Shown here: piece by piece, positions 23,456 to 34,993 of the stretch
How the letters are laid out: the number at the start of each line of letters is the position of its first letter
Numbering within the stretch: the first letter of the stretch is position 1
Origin: Homarus americanus
Taxonomy: Eukaryota > Arthropoda > Malacostraca > Decapoda > Nephropidae
DNA: 64,000 nt
Direction of reading: 5' to 3'
Assembly: GCF_018991925.1 (NCBI RefSeq)
Contig: NW_024735516.1
Location: 341,001 to 405,000, forward strand
The notes under the pieces: model-generated
The model's database searches: none
Seen by the model: the letters and a program-made list of their open reading frames with translations, nothing else
Told to the model about the DNA's origin: nothing
Program-made: the position numbers and the translations under genes

Positions 23456-24095
23456 TCCAAGGTGGTGGTAATGATGGTGGTGGCAGTGGTAATGGTGGTG
23501 GTGATAGTGGTGGTTGGTAGTGGTAGTACTGGTGGTGATAGTGGTGGTAGTAGTGGTGGTGGAAGTATTGACGATAGTGGTGGTAATAGTGGTGGTTGGT
23601 AGTGGTAGTAGTGATGGTAATGGTAGTGTAAGTAGTGACGATAGTGCGATAGCGGTAATAGTGGTGGTTGGTAGTGGTAGTAGTGATGGTAATGGTAGTG
23701 TAAGTAATAGTGGTGGTTGGTAGTGGTAGTAGTGATGGTAATGGTAGTGTAAGTAGTGACGATAGCGATAGTGGTGGTAATAGTGGTGGTTGGTAGTGGT
23801 AGTAGTGATGGTAATGGTGGTAGTGACGAGTGGTGGTGATAGTGGTGGTTGGTAGTGGTAGTAGTGATGGTAATGGTAGTGTAAGTAGTGACGATAGTGG
23901 TGGTTGGTAGTGGTAGTAGTGATGGTAATGGTAGTGTAAGTAATGACGATAGCGGTGGTAATAGTGGTGGTTGGTAGTGGTAGTAGTGATGGTAATGGTG
24001 GTGTAAGTAATGACGATAGTGGTGGTAATAGTGGTGGTTGGTAGTGGTAGTAGTGATGGTAATGGTAGTGTAAGTAATGACGATAGCGGTGGGGG
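23456..24095. repeat. GGT/AGT trinucleotide-derived tandem repeat
   Basis: A roughly 70-bp compound unit (GGTGGTTGGTAGTGGTAGTA, then GTGATGGTAATGGTAGTGTA plus AGTAGTGACGATA) occurs about 8 times. Minus-strand frames of up to 283 codons are Thr/Tyr/His/Leu translations of it. Confidence 0.93.
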
Positions 24096-24199
24096 CAGGA
24101 GACGACGGCTGGCCAGATGGGAGTTTGAGCTTCGTACCAACAAAGAGCCAAACACCGCCATCATACCTTGAGCTAACACACGTGGCGATCACCTTCCCT

Positions 24200-24502
24200 C
24201 CGACGCACACACACACACACACCAATGACTGTCAAACCCACCTTTAAGATCTTCAAAAGAGTCAGACATCCACAATAACAAGCACAACCACCCACAACAA
24301 CAACCACAACCACTCACAACAATAACCACCCACAACAACAACCACCCACAACCACCCACAACAACAACCACAACCACTCACAACTACAACACCCACAACA
24401 ACAACCACAACAACAACCCACCCACAACAACAACCACCCATAACAACAACAACAACCCAACCAACAACAACAACAACCTCAACCACCCACCATAACAAGC
24501 TG
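24200..24502. repeat. (CA)n and ACAACA/ACCCA degenerate repeat
   Basis: CA at about 24204-24222, then ACAACAACCACCCACAAC-type repetition from 24270. Confidence 0.9.
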
Positions 24503-25434
24503 ACTTCCTTGAGTGTCCTTGCCAAACAAACGGACAACACAGACGCTCATCACCGGGTCTATAGATGCCTGGAGTCTGGTTTTAATTGGTTCGACTTCAC
24601 CAGATTGCTCCGACTATTGGTTCATCTTGCAGGGGAGGGAGAGAGAGTCTTAAGTGTACACCCGCCTCGAGAGCATATACGCCAGATCACCGACAGAGAA
24701 CTCGTCAAGGCAAAGGAAGGTGTCGACATCAAAGAGGGAGGGAAGGAGCAGCGAGGCGCCTCTCTCACAGTGCAAGAATTGAACCTCATGAGACACACCC
24801 CCCCACTCCCTCCCACCTACCCAATATGGCAGTGGTCTGAACCTGTGTACCTTAGTAAAATCAAGAGTGAAATTTTAGGACTCTAGAACTTTTTGTTTTC
24901 CTTATTATACGTCTTAAAATAGAATAATTATTTAGGATTCTGATATAAAAAGAAAATGAACCTCTATAGTATATATAAAACACTGTACTTGCAAGATATT
25001 CATAGTGTCTGTGAATATACCATAACAAAGCAAATAATAATCCGTGCGTTTTTATTCTTCAGTAGAATGTCTTAACCAATCACGGATGATGGTAGGCTCA
25101 TGCTCTATTTAATAATACAACTCTCACTCATTCTCAGAGTTGGCACACCACATAACTCACCTAACCTAATTAATTAATGAACTATCAACAGTAATGACTT
25201 CACACATCCGGAATGAGAACGGGAGTCCCATTATTTTTTATTAACTGGTTCAGCTCTTGTGTATATCACCTACCTCCCGACCTTGCCTTAGCGAGGACGT
25301 CTGAGCTAACTTAACATGATGGTCTCCTCACCTGTATCATGTTTGTCTATAGTCACGCTTATCTTCCTCTAGTTCTCTACTCTCTTTTCAGTCAACTTTC
25401 TTACACATCCTCCTCTTTCTCTTCCTTGTAAACC
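24503..25434. other. Intergenic, nothing recognised
   Basis: The frame 24509-24886 shows no family resemblance. The remainder is AT-rich. Confidence 0.5.
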
Positions 25435-26035
25435 TGTAAATGTTCCTCTTCCTAGTAAACTCATAAAGCCTCCTCTTCCTCAGTCCTAGTAAACTTGAAA
25501 ATCCTCCTCTTTCTCTTCCTCTTGCTTGTAAACAATATAAATGCTCCTCTTTCTCTTGCTTGTAAACAATATAAGTGACCCCCTTTCTCTTGTCCGTAAA
25601 CAATATAAATGCCCTCTTTCTCTTGCTTGTAAACAATATAAATACCCCTCTTCCTCTTCCTTGTAAACAATATAAATACCCCTCTTTCTCTTGCTTGTAA
25701 ACAATATAAATACCCCTCTTCCTCTTCCTTGTAAACAATATAAATACCCCTCTTCCTCTTCCTTGTAAACAATATAAATACCCCTCTTCCTTGTAAACAA
25801 TATAAATACCCCTCTTCCTCTTCCTTGTAAACAATATAAATACCCCTCTTCCTCTTCCTTGTAAACAATATAAATGACCCCTCTTCGCCCTTAAACAATA
25901 TAAATACCCCTCTTCACTCTTCATGTAAACAATATAAATACCCTCTTACCTCTTCGCTTGTAAACAATATAAATACCCCTCTTCCTCTTTCGCCCCTTCA
26001 AACAATATAAATGACCCTCTTTCTCAACTTGTAAA
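25435..26035. repeat. 34-bp minisatellite, about 17 copies
   Basis: Unit TTGTAAACAATATAAATACC followed by CCTCTTCCTCTTCC. Length variants occur at both edges; the centre is most regular. Confidence 0.95.
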
Positions 26036-26157
26036 CTGTGTCTTACATCACATAATCATTATCCCAGGTAATGACAAGAGCAATCTTCCCATCTTAAATA
26101 CTATGTTATGAGGTGAAACATCAGGCTCTCTAACTACCCATGCATCAGCTGTTCTCA

Positions 26158-26772
26158 CACCTGCCTCTTTACTCTACCTCACCCACACCTGACTCACCCA
26201 CACACCTACTACCTGCCTCACCCACACCTCTCCTCACCCACACACCTGCCTCACCCACCTGCCCCTCACCCACACACCTACCTAGAAACACATGCCTCAC
26301 ACACACCTGCCTCACCCACACACCTACCTACCCACACATGCCTCACCCACACACACCTGCCTCACCCACACACCTACCTCACCCACACACCCACCCCACC
26401 CACACTACCTCACCCACACCTGCCTCACCCACACACACCTACCTCACCCACACACCTACACCTCACCCACACACCTCACCCACACCTGCTTCACCCCACA
26501 CACACCTACCTCACCCACACACACCACCACCTCACCCACACACCTACCTCACCCACACACCTACCTCACCCACACCCCTCTCACCCCCACACCCCTGCCT
26601 CACCCACACCTGCCTCACCCCCACACCTGCCTCACCCCCTACCTCACCCACACACCTACCTCACCCACACACCTACCTCACCCACACACCTACCTCACCC
26701 ACACACCTACCTCACCCACACACCTACCTCACCCACACACCTGCCTGTAGTGTAGTGTAGTGTAGTGTAGTG
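26158..26772. repeat. 18-bp minisatellite and (GTAGT)n
   Basis: Unit CACCCACACACCTACCT, most regular at 26640-26740, followed by about five GTAGT pentamers at 26750-26772. The His/Pro/Thr frame (26140-26760) is repeat translation. Confidence 0.94.
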
Positions 26773-27494
26773 TCTTGCCTCTGTAGCTAGTCCCCTCTTC
26801 TCTTCTCTTTTTTGTTGTTTATCTTGTGCATAATATTCCTTCGCTTGAGGTTTAATTAATGCATCAGGTGAAACACAGGACATTGGATGTTTAGGCAAAT
26901 ATCCCAGGAAATACTTTAGGGTTGTAGACAGATAAAATATTGTTAACACGGCCGCCACAAGTGATTTACTACCTTCAGTCTCATCCTCACCCGTGGATTA
27001 AGAGAGCAGGGCCATAAGTCATATATATATTACCCATATAAGCCAGTTTATAGTGTAGCCAGATGTTATACCTTAAGGCAGTACACACGTCAGCTGTACT
27101 TTATATACGGTTGGGGAGATGATGACGTCTGAGTGCAGTGCCAGACATAATGAACCAAAAGGTTTACTCTACTTTACTCCACTCTACTCTACAGTACTCT
27201 ACTCTAACAGGTCGTCAGGTCAACTAGATCCACTTCGATCCTCCACTGTGATTATGGTTATGCCACGTGGACGAGTTGGGTCTGAAACATGAACTAACAC
27301 GTTGTAGAATATCTTTATTTTACAAGTTCTCTCCTTCACTAATTACGGCACTTTCGTTAATTAATAGTACGTGATTAAATAAAAGTGTGCATTAATTAAT
27401 CCTCAAGTACACAGGCGGGGCCCCGGTCTGGTCTTCAGTGTGTGGACCATAAAATATTTTAGCCCCGTATTGATTACAACATGAGTAAGCTCGG
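26773..27494. other. Intergenic, nothing recognised
   Basis: Unique sequence with a short CTACT-type pentamer cluster at 27170-27205. Confidence 0.55.
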
Positions 27495-27917
27495 TCACTG
27501 CTCTGGACTGTGACACACGGTTCACTGCTCTGGACTGTGACACACGGTTCACTGCTCTGGACTGTGACACACGGTACACTGCTCTGGACTGTGCCACACA
27601 GTACACTGCTCTGGTCTACTGTGACAACGGTACACTACCCTCACCCACGGTAACACACGGTACACTACCTCACCAACAGTAACACATGGTACACTAACCT
27701 CACCTACACTAACACACTGTGCACTGCTCTGGTCTACTGTAACACGGTACACTGCCCTGGTCTGTGACACACGGTACAATGCCTTGGTCTATTGTGACAC
27801 ACGGTACACTGCTCTGGTCTACTGTGACACGGTACACTGCCCTGGTCTGTGACACACGGTACATTACCCTGGTGTGTGACACACGATACACTGGCCCTGG
27901 TGTGTGACACACGGAAC
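27495..27917. repeat. About 30-bp minisatellite, left part
   Basis: Unit GTGACACACGGTACACTGCT plus CTGGTCTACT. It is the same satellite as 28714-30360, split by the CR1-like LINE. Confidence 0.92.
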
Positions 27918-28713
27918 ACAAATTTTTCGAATGGTCTGAAAAATGACAGATGAAATTCAATGTGACAAATGTAAAGTACTCAGTATAGGAGATGTAAACA
28001 GGGAAACCAGATGAACAGCGATGTTATTGAGAAATCCGACTGAGAGAGAGATTTAGGAGTAATGATAAGTAGGAATCTTAAGCCAAGTAAACAATGTGTA
28101 TTTGCTCGAAACAAAGCTAATAAGGTACTTGGGTTCAAACAAAGGAGTGTTAGTTACAAGACTAGCGAGGTCATCCTAACACTATATCTTGCGCTTTTGA
28201 GACCTCACTTGGATTACGCAGTTCAATTCTGGTCACCGTATTACAGAATGGATATAGAATCCCTAGAAAGAATTCAGAGGAGAATGACAAGACTAATACC
28301 GGGCATTAGAAACCTTGAGTACAGAGACAGGTTAAAGCATCTTAATTTACACTCCCTCGAGAGACGTAGAGTGAGGGGCTATATGATCGAGATGTATAAA
28401 TGGAAGTCAGGGCTAAACAAAGGGGACATTACAAAGGTACTCAAACTTTCCAACCAGGAGCGAACTCGTAACAATGGTTTTAAATTAGACAAATTTAAAT
28501 TTAGGCGCGAAATAGGTAAACATTGGTTTGGAAATAGAGTAGTGGACGACTGGAACAAGTTACCAAATATCATCATTAACTCGAATACGCTGGATAGCTT
28601 CAAACATAGGTTGGATGGATATATGAGCGATAGGGGTTAGGTGTAAATGGGACTGCCCAGTATGGGCCAATAGGCCCGCTGCAGTTTCCTCCATTCTTAT
28701 GTTCTTATGTTCT
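27918..28713 (+). mobile_element. CR1-like LINE, 5'-truncated, nested in a minisatellite
   Basis: The insert starts abruptly after CACACGGAACACAA and ends in CATTCTTATG-TTCTTATG-TTCT, an octamer tail of the kind known for CR1-group LINEs. About 795 bp, carrying only the RT C-terminal region. Flanks on both sides are the same minisatellite. Confidence 0.8.
28062..28640 (+). pseudogene. CR1-like RT C-terminal region fragment
   Basis: A 192-residue frame without internal stops, but lacking the endonuclease and catalytic RT motifs. Recognisable features are LRPHLDYAVQFWSPYY (residues about 46-61), ESLERIQRRMTRLIPG (66-81), YRDRLKHLNLHSLERRRVRG (87-106) and FKHRLDGYMSDRG at the C-terminus. Upstream, MKFNVTN-type remnants at 27940-28060 are frameshifted. 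The first Met is internal to the original ORF2, so this is not a true start. Confidence 0.85.
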
Positions 28714-30360
28714 GTCCTGGTCTATTGTGACACACGGTACACTACCCTCACCCACAGTGACACACGGTACACTACCCTCACCCACAGTGACACACGGTAC
28801 ACTACCCTCACCCACAGTGACACACGGTACACTACCCTCACCCACAGTGACACACGTGTACACTACCCCACCCACACAGTGACACACGGTGCACTACCCT
28901 CACCCACAGTGACACACGGTGCACTACCTACCCACAGTGACACACGGTACACACCCTCACCCACAGTGACCACGGTGACACACTCACCCACAGTGACACA
29001 CCACTACCCTCACCACAGTGACACACACACCTCACCCACAGTGACACACGGTACACTACTCCTCACCCACAGTGACACACGGTACACTAACCTCACCCAC
29101 AGTGACACACGGTACACTAACCTCACCCACAGTGACACACGTGACACACGGTACCTAACCTCACCCACAGTGACACACGGTCCACCCACCCAGTAACACA
29201 CAGTAACACACGGTACACTACACTCACCCACAGTGACACACGGTACACTACCCTCACCCACAGTAACACACACTACCCTCACCTACAGTGACACGGTACA
29301 CTACCTCACCCACAGTAACACACGGTACACTACTCACCCACAGTGACACACGGACACGGTACACTAACCCCACCAGTGACACACGGTACCTAACCTCTCC
29401 CACAGTAACACACGGTACACTACCTCACACCACAGTGACACTACACTACCACCACCCACAGTGACACACGTACACTACCTCACCCACAGTAACACACGGT
29501 ACACTACCCTCTCCCACCAACACACGGTACACTACCCTCACCCACAGTAACACACGGTACACTACCCTGGTCTATTGTGACACACAGTACACTACACTCA
29601 CCCACAGTAACACAGGTACACTACCCTGGTCTATTGTGACACACAGTACCTACCCTCTCCCACAGTAACACACGGTACACTACCTCACCCACAGTAACAG
29701 TAACACACGGTACACTACCCTCACCACAGTGACACACGGTACACTACACTCACCCACAGTGACACACGGTACACTAACCTCACCCACAGTGACACACGGT
29801 ACACTACCCTCTCCCACAGTAACACACGGTACACTACACTCACCCACAGTGACACACGGTACACCACACTCACCCACAGTGACACATACACTACCCTCAC
29901 CCACAGTAACACACGGTACTACCTCTCCCACAGTAACACACGGTACACACTCACCCACAGTGACACACGGTACACTACCCTCACCCACAGTAACACACGG
30001 TACACTACACCTCACCCACAGTAACACACGGTACACTACCCTGGTCTATTGTGACACGGTACACTACACTCACCCACAGTAACACACGGTACACTACCCT
30101 GGTCTATTGTGACACACGGTACACTACCCTCTCCCACAGTAACACACGGTACACTAAGCTCAGTCACTGACATACGGTACACTACCCTCACCTACAGTAA
30201 CACACGGTACACTACCTTCTCCCACAGTAACACACGGTACACTAAGCTCAGTCACTGACATACGGTACACTACCCTCACCTACAGTAACACACGGTACAC
30301 TACCTTCTCCCACAGTAACACACGGCACACTAAGCTCAGTCACTGACATACGGTACACAC
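28714..30360. repeat. 30-bp minisatellite, about 55 copies, right part
   Basis: Unit CCCACAGTGACACACGGTAC followed by ACTACCCTCA. Many small deletions keep the phase drifting. Near the end a higher-order block containing GCTCAGTCACTGACATACGG occurs three times (about 30157-30180, 30245-30268 and 30330-30353). Confidence 0.94.
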
Positions 30361-30961
30361 CTCAGGGTAACATTCATCAAGTTTAACCTCATTCTAAAGT
30401 AACTTCACCTAATAATTACCCGCCATCATTGTTAACAGTTGACAGGCTGGGAGGCGTAACTATCTAACTTACAACAAGACGCTGGACAAAATTACGTCCA
30501 AAATTATCAGACTCTTCTTTAACTACTTTACTATGATTTGTTTTGTGTTTTCTTAAGGTAACATTCACTTCCTTATTCAGGATGTTTCGTCTTGGTCATT
30601 TCCTGTCATCTTCAACTTCGTCCTCCAAGATAAATATAAACTTCTCTGGCTATTATAGTGACTCTCTCTCTCTCTCTCTAACACACACACACACACACAC
30701 TTATTGTACCCTGGCTGGATGGTCCCTCCTCCAAGCCACCCACGGCAGCCGCCTTTGAAATATTCAACACTTGTTTTCGCCTTCGGGTAAAAACTCTTTT
30801 AATTAATTCAACAATCGTTACTGCCAGAATTTTATATTTTTTTAATGGTTTTCCAGATGTCCTTCCAACTTCCAGCGTTAATTATAAGGACTCTGAAAAT
30901 CTATAGAACGGATATAACGACTTTGTTTAAGTCAACGCTTCTCGCTACACACTTTTGTACA
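30361..30961. other. Intergenic, (CT)n(CA)n only
   Basis: A short (CT)n/(CA)n compound microsatellite at 30661-30700. The rest is unrecognised. Confidence 0.6.
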
Positions 30962-31166
30962 GTCGCCTGCAATTACACCTGGTACAGTGACTGGCGTGTT
31001 TTGTGAGATGTGGCACCTCTGTGGAATGCTTATCTAGTCACCCATAGTGTGGCTATATTTAGTGGTTCCTTAGGGCCATTCCGGGAGTTTTAACACAATG
31101 TAAACAAACACAGAGCTGCCACATCTCATAAGACACACAAGATACTGTACCAGGTGTAAATGCAAG
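30962..31166. mobile_element. Palindromic MITE-like repeat, about 60-bp arms
   Basis: The left arm at 30962-31022 (TTACACCTGGTACAGT ... TGAGATGTGGCACCTCTGTG) pairs with the reverse complement of 31104-31166 (TTACACCTGGTACAGT ... TGAGATGTGGCAGCTCTGTG) at roughly 80 percent, around a loop of about 80 bp. The shared word GTGGCAGCYCTGTGTTTGTT also occurs inside the MITE at 2795-2993, suggesting related families. Confidence 0.7.
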
Positions 31167-31232
31167 CCACTGAACACCAACCACAAAAATAACACTTAAG
31201 ACACATATAACCGAACTCATGAATGAAAATAC

Positions 31233-31333
<101 letters not shown>

Positions 31334-31424
31334 AAAAGGGGAATTAGAGAAAATGGGGATGTATGAGACGCCACAGATGCCCAGGTAATAATGGTCTCTC
31401 CGGAGTGAGGTAGGCAAGACGTAC

Positions 31425-31532
31425 CTTGTGAGGCGGGGAGGATGGATGTCCACATAACATGACAGGACACGGGTGTTGTTCTCACTGCCAGCATCACCAC
31501 CAGCAGTTGCAACACCATCACGCAATGACAAC
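31425..31532 (-). CDS. Candidate internal exon of an unidentified host gene
   Basis: On the minus strand a pyrimidine-leaning stretch ending GTATGTGTCTTTGCAG meets an open block of exactly 108 bp that ends CACAAG and is followed by GTACGT, a consensus splice donor. The exon begins one base into a codon and ends two bases into the next, so it is symmetric and skippable. Its frame reads [19 protein letters not shown] and then [17 protein letters not shown], complex composition quite unlike the repeat-derived frames around it. I do not recognise the protein. No partner exon could be identified with confidence, and an exon-like block inside an unrecognised mobile element remains possible. Confidence 0.45.
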
Positions 31533-31556
31533 CTGCAAAGACACATACAATACAAT

Positions 31557-31612
31557 TAAACAAACAAACAAACAAACATTCCACGAAACAACCAAACAAA
31601 CAAATAACTTAC
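31557..31612. repeat. (AAAC)n short repeat
   Basis: Five AAAC units and related sequence. On the minus strand it supplies the TTTG-rich stretch upstream of the candidate exon's acceptor. Confidence 0.85.
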
Positions 31613-32225
31613 ATTTATTTATGAATCAGAAATAAAATATATACATTATCAATTTCTGCCCAAAAGAAAAGACGATATTTAGTGTATGTGTGTTTTGGGG
31701 GGACGAGAAATATCGTCTAAATATTGTTATCTGGTGAAGGATCTGGACCAAAGTTAAGATATAAAACATAATTTTCGTCTCTCTCATTACAGAAAAGATG
31801 ATGGTTTAGTTAGTGGTATATACTGTACGTACCTGGTCCTCATAACATATATACCTGGCTGTTCTGACATATATACCTGGCTGTTCTAACATATATACCT
31901 GGCTGCTCTAACATACGAGTATATACCTGATTATTATTACATACATTATACCCCTAAAGATAACCCTTTAACCAATTACATTACCTTGATTAAATTAACC
32001 TCCTCTTACCTTCATAATATATAAAGGTAAGTATCATATTCAAGGTTACTAGACGAAGGTTCAGGTAAGAGATCAAGTTTACTACATCTCTTGAACCAAT
32101 TAAAACTCCTTAATGAAAGTTAATACAAACATATGACAAGATCTAAAGTTGGGTAAGTCTTATTGGTCAAGGTTAAGATCACGTGAATTGTGGTGTTAAG
32201 CTGCTAATGTGAACTGATCTGTGAC
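31613..32225. other. Intergenic, short tandem only
   Basis: Three copies of CATATATACCTGGCTGTTCT at about 31845-31905. Otherwise AT-rich unique sequence. Confidence 0.6.
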
Positions 32226-32348
32226 TAGGATCGCTACTTATGTATTAGGATATTTAATATTAAGGTAATAAAATGGTGGCGAAGGTATGGCTATTGAGGG
32301 AGGCTGGAGACCATTAGAAAAAAAGTAGTAGTAGTAGTAGTAGTAGTG
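32226..32348 (+). repeat. Retroelement tail repeat, copy 1
   Basis: TATGTATTAGGATATTTAAT through GGTGGCGAAGGTATGGCTAT to (GTA)n. It is about 90 percent identical by eye to 34465-34606 and in the same orientation. Confidence 0.8.
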
Positions 32349-33002
32349 GGCCTGTGTGGCGTGGGTGTGTCCTCCCTGATCTAAAGTGTTATTGGAGGGG
32401 ATATACTCAGTTTGTGGGAGCGAGAATTTCACAGTGTGTCGGTGAAAATTGGATGTCACCTTAAGCATCGTCGCCGACGGCTCTTCTCATCCCTTACGGC
32501 ATTAAACGCAAATATTGGGTGTGTTCACCGGCGATTTTCAAGTGTGCCTGTGAATCGTGGAAGGATGGTGACGGCAGATGCCAAGGGCCAGTGCCAGTGT
32601 GTTGTTAGGCCTACTTTGGCAGGGGTGGCATCGAGACTCTCGCCCTTACGGGGCCAAGTGCTCTCCGATTTGCGGTCGCCCCCTCCCCAAGTAAAGGTCG
32701 CCTCATGTAGTGTCGGCCGACCAAGAGAGTATATATAACTAATATTACATCAGTGCGACCATAGAAATAGTGGTTATTTCTGCCAAGGAGATATAAACAA
32801 GTGTTAGGTGTGACAATTCTTGCTCCCAGTGGTGGGTGGCCTACACATCCACGCGTGCACGTATGCCCCTACTACCCGGACACAGCAGTTCAGCCTATCG
32901 CCTCTTGGCCCTTTACTCAGAAGAACTAGTTTCTTCTTCTGTATGGGACCAAAGAAGAGGTCGGGGGCGGAAGTAACTGTCGCCCAAGGGGCTGATTACT
33001 AT
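32349..33002 (+). mobile_element. Presumed 5' part of the unclassified retroelement
   Basis: GC-richer than the surroundings. The frames 32412-32738 and 32820-33011 (GPKKRSGAEVTVAQGADYYA) are unrecognised. Placement between tail copy 1 and the RT region suggests it belongs to the element. Confidence 0.4.
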
Positions 33003-34454
33003 GCCGGGTAACAAACGCCAGGAAGTCCTTCCTCATCGTGAAGCCAGAACATTATGAACGGGCAAAGGAGGTTTTTGGCGGAAGTGAGATCAAAATAACT
33101 GAGGACGGCCAAAGACATCTAGGCGCAGTAATTGGCACTACGGACTTCAAGACCGAGTACGTAGCGAGAAAGGTGAATGAGTGGGTTAGTGACTCCAAGC
33201 TCTGTCTGAGATTGCTAACACAGGGCCACATGCGGCTTTTGCTGCATTCACCCATGGAGTCAAGCATCGTTGGAACTACCTGATGCATACTATCCCTGAT
33301 ATCGGACCCCTCGTCCACCCTCTGGAAGAAGCTATCAGTGTCAAGTTCATTCCCAAATTAGTGAAACACACTCACTTAACCCCAGCAGAAAGAGCACTTC
33401 TTGCACTTCCATCAAGACTGGGAGGGATGGGACTAACCAATCCTGAGGAGATTGCAGCCACCGAACATCAAAAGTCACTTAAGCTCACGGCAGCCCTCAC
33501 GGACCACATAATAGCCCAGAACGCAACAGGGGAGGTCGATACCAGTGAAGTAAACGAGATTCGTAGGTCCATTACGACAGATCGACAGCACTGCCAAAAT
33601 GATAAGTTGCAGCAACTGTTGCTGCAGATTCCAGAAAATTTGAAAAAAAAGTAGCTATAGCGCAGGAGGTAGGCGCCTCGAACTGGTTAACTACGTTACC
33701 GATAAGGGCAAATGGTTTCAGTCTTAACAAACAAGAATTTACAGATGCCATTGCTCTAAGGTACGGTCGGCCAGTAGAAGATTTGCCCTCCCATTGCGTG
33801 TATGGCTCTTCCTATGACGGCGATCACGCCATGGTGTGCAAGAAAGGGGGCTTCATATGCATGAGGCATGACGAAGTAAGGGACCTTACAGCAAATATGT
33901 TGAAGGAAATCTGCCGGGATGTCATGGTAGAACCGACCCTCCTTCCATTGGATGGTGAGATCTTTCAACATAGGACTTCAAACACATCTAACGAAGCCCG
34001 TGATGACGTCAGTGCTCGAGGATTCTGGACGCGGGGACAGCGAGCTTTCTTCGCCATCAGGATTTTTTATCCCATGGCCGCATGTCACCGTAACCTAGCT
34101 CTCGATGCTGCACACAGGAGGAACGAGAACGACAAGATAAGGGCATATGGGGAGAGAATTCAAAACGTTGATCAAGGCAGCTTCACTCCTCTAGTGTTCA
34201 CAACCTCTGGTGGGATGGGACCACGTGCAAAATGTTTCTACGCCAGACTCGCGGAGGTGATCTCCGAACAGAAGCAGCAGCCCAGAAGTTTCGTTACAGC
34301 CTGGATGAGATGTCGACTGTCTTTCTCTCTCCTTCGGTCGGCTTTGCTCTGCCTCAGGGGAACGAGAGCTTCTGCCCCAATTCCGACAACTGCTGCAGAT
34401 ATCAACGATGAGGCTACAGTCACTGAATGCCGCATCGATCTGCGGCTCAACTAA
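33003..34454 (+). pseudogene. Unclassified retroelement: RT C-terminal region plus downstream domain
   Basis: The protein reads FLIVKPEHYERAKEVFGG then GQRHLGAVIGT, resembling the region just after the catalytic box of a group of invertebrate reverse transcriptases. A frameshift near 33190 separates it from the next frame (33283-33654), which has PAERALLALPSRLGGMGLTN. A second frameshift lies in an A8 run at about 33643-33650. The last frame (33783-34454) contains a Cys/His cluster (PSHCVYG ... DHAMVC ... RHDEVRD), SARGFWTRGQRAFFAIRIF, GSFTPLVFTTSGGMG and WMRCRLSFSLLRSALLCLRG. The downstream part may be a nuclease-like domain, but I cannot name the clade. The catalytic RT motifs are not present. 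Confidence 0.6.
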
Positions 34455-34464
34455 TTTAACACAG

Positions 34465-34606
34465 ATAGGATAGCTACATATGTATTAGGATATTTAATAT
34501 TAAGGTAATTAAATGGTGGCGAAGGTGTGGCTATTGGGGGAGGCTGGAGGCCACGTAGTAAAAAAAAAAAAAGTAGTGGTAGTAGTAGTAGTAGTAGTAG
34601 TAGAAA
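34465..34606 (+). repeat. Retroelement tail repeat, copy 2, with A-run and (GTA)n
   Basis: 3' UTR of the preceding pseudogene, ending in A13 and (GTA)n. It is a direct repeat of 32226-32348. Confidence 0.8.
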
Positions 34607-34614
34607 GGGAGGAG

Positions 34615-34993
34615 GAGGACTGCCAACACAACCAACGAAGCCCGTGTGAACGTCAGTGCTCCAACCTTATTTTATATCAGGATATTTGATCCCCTGGCCG
34701 CATGTCACCATGTCCTGTCTCTCGAGGCTGCACACAGTAGGAACAAGAGAGAAAAGAAGAGAGCATCCAGGACGTGATTACACCTCAGGTTGAGGTGTTA
34801 TCAGAACAAGAGCAGCAGCCCAGAAGCTACGCCATGGCCTGGTGGTGGTGTCACCTATCATTCTATTTGCTCAGGTCTGCGCTGCGGTGCCTCAGGGGAA
34901 CAAGATCTTCGGCCCTTATCCCAACAACAGTCGAAGATAATTGACTTTGAGGTAACAATCACCAAATGCCACATTGATCTGTGGCTTAACTAA
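34615..34993 (+). pseudogene. Second, degraded copy of the same retroelement C-terminus
   Basis: Fragments matching the copy at 33783-34454 in the same order: CAACGAAGCCCGTG, then TGGCCGCATGTCACCATG, then GAGCAGCAGCCCAGAAGC, and finally the codons for CHIDLWLN (compare CRIDLRLN). Internal deletions remove about half of the region and the frame is lost. It lies head-to-tail with the better preserved copy. Confidence 0.75.

Noticed and set aside
24110..24200. Possible exon on the minus strand (GGKVIATCVSSRYDGGVWLF, with CAAG|GTATGA as donor)
   Set aside because: The acceptor side is a (GT)n repeat ending CGGAG, not a plausible acceptor, and the frame runs into tandem repeat on the other side.
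23374..24225. Longest minus-strand open frame (283 codons, Thr/Tyr/His/Leu)
   Set aside because: It translates a GGT/AGT trinucleotide-derived tandem repeat; all three minus frames stay open and none resembles a protein family.
29680..30082. Open frames THGTLPSPTV / VPCVTVGE
   Set aside because: Translations of the 30-bp minisatellite in several phases.
32226..34606. LTR retrotransposon with 120-bp LTRs
   Set aside because: The direct repeats carry A-run and trinucleotide tails rather than TG...CA ends, and no gag, protease or integrase is visible; repeated 3' tails explain them better.
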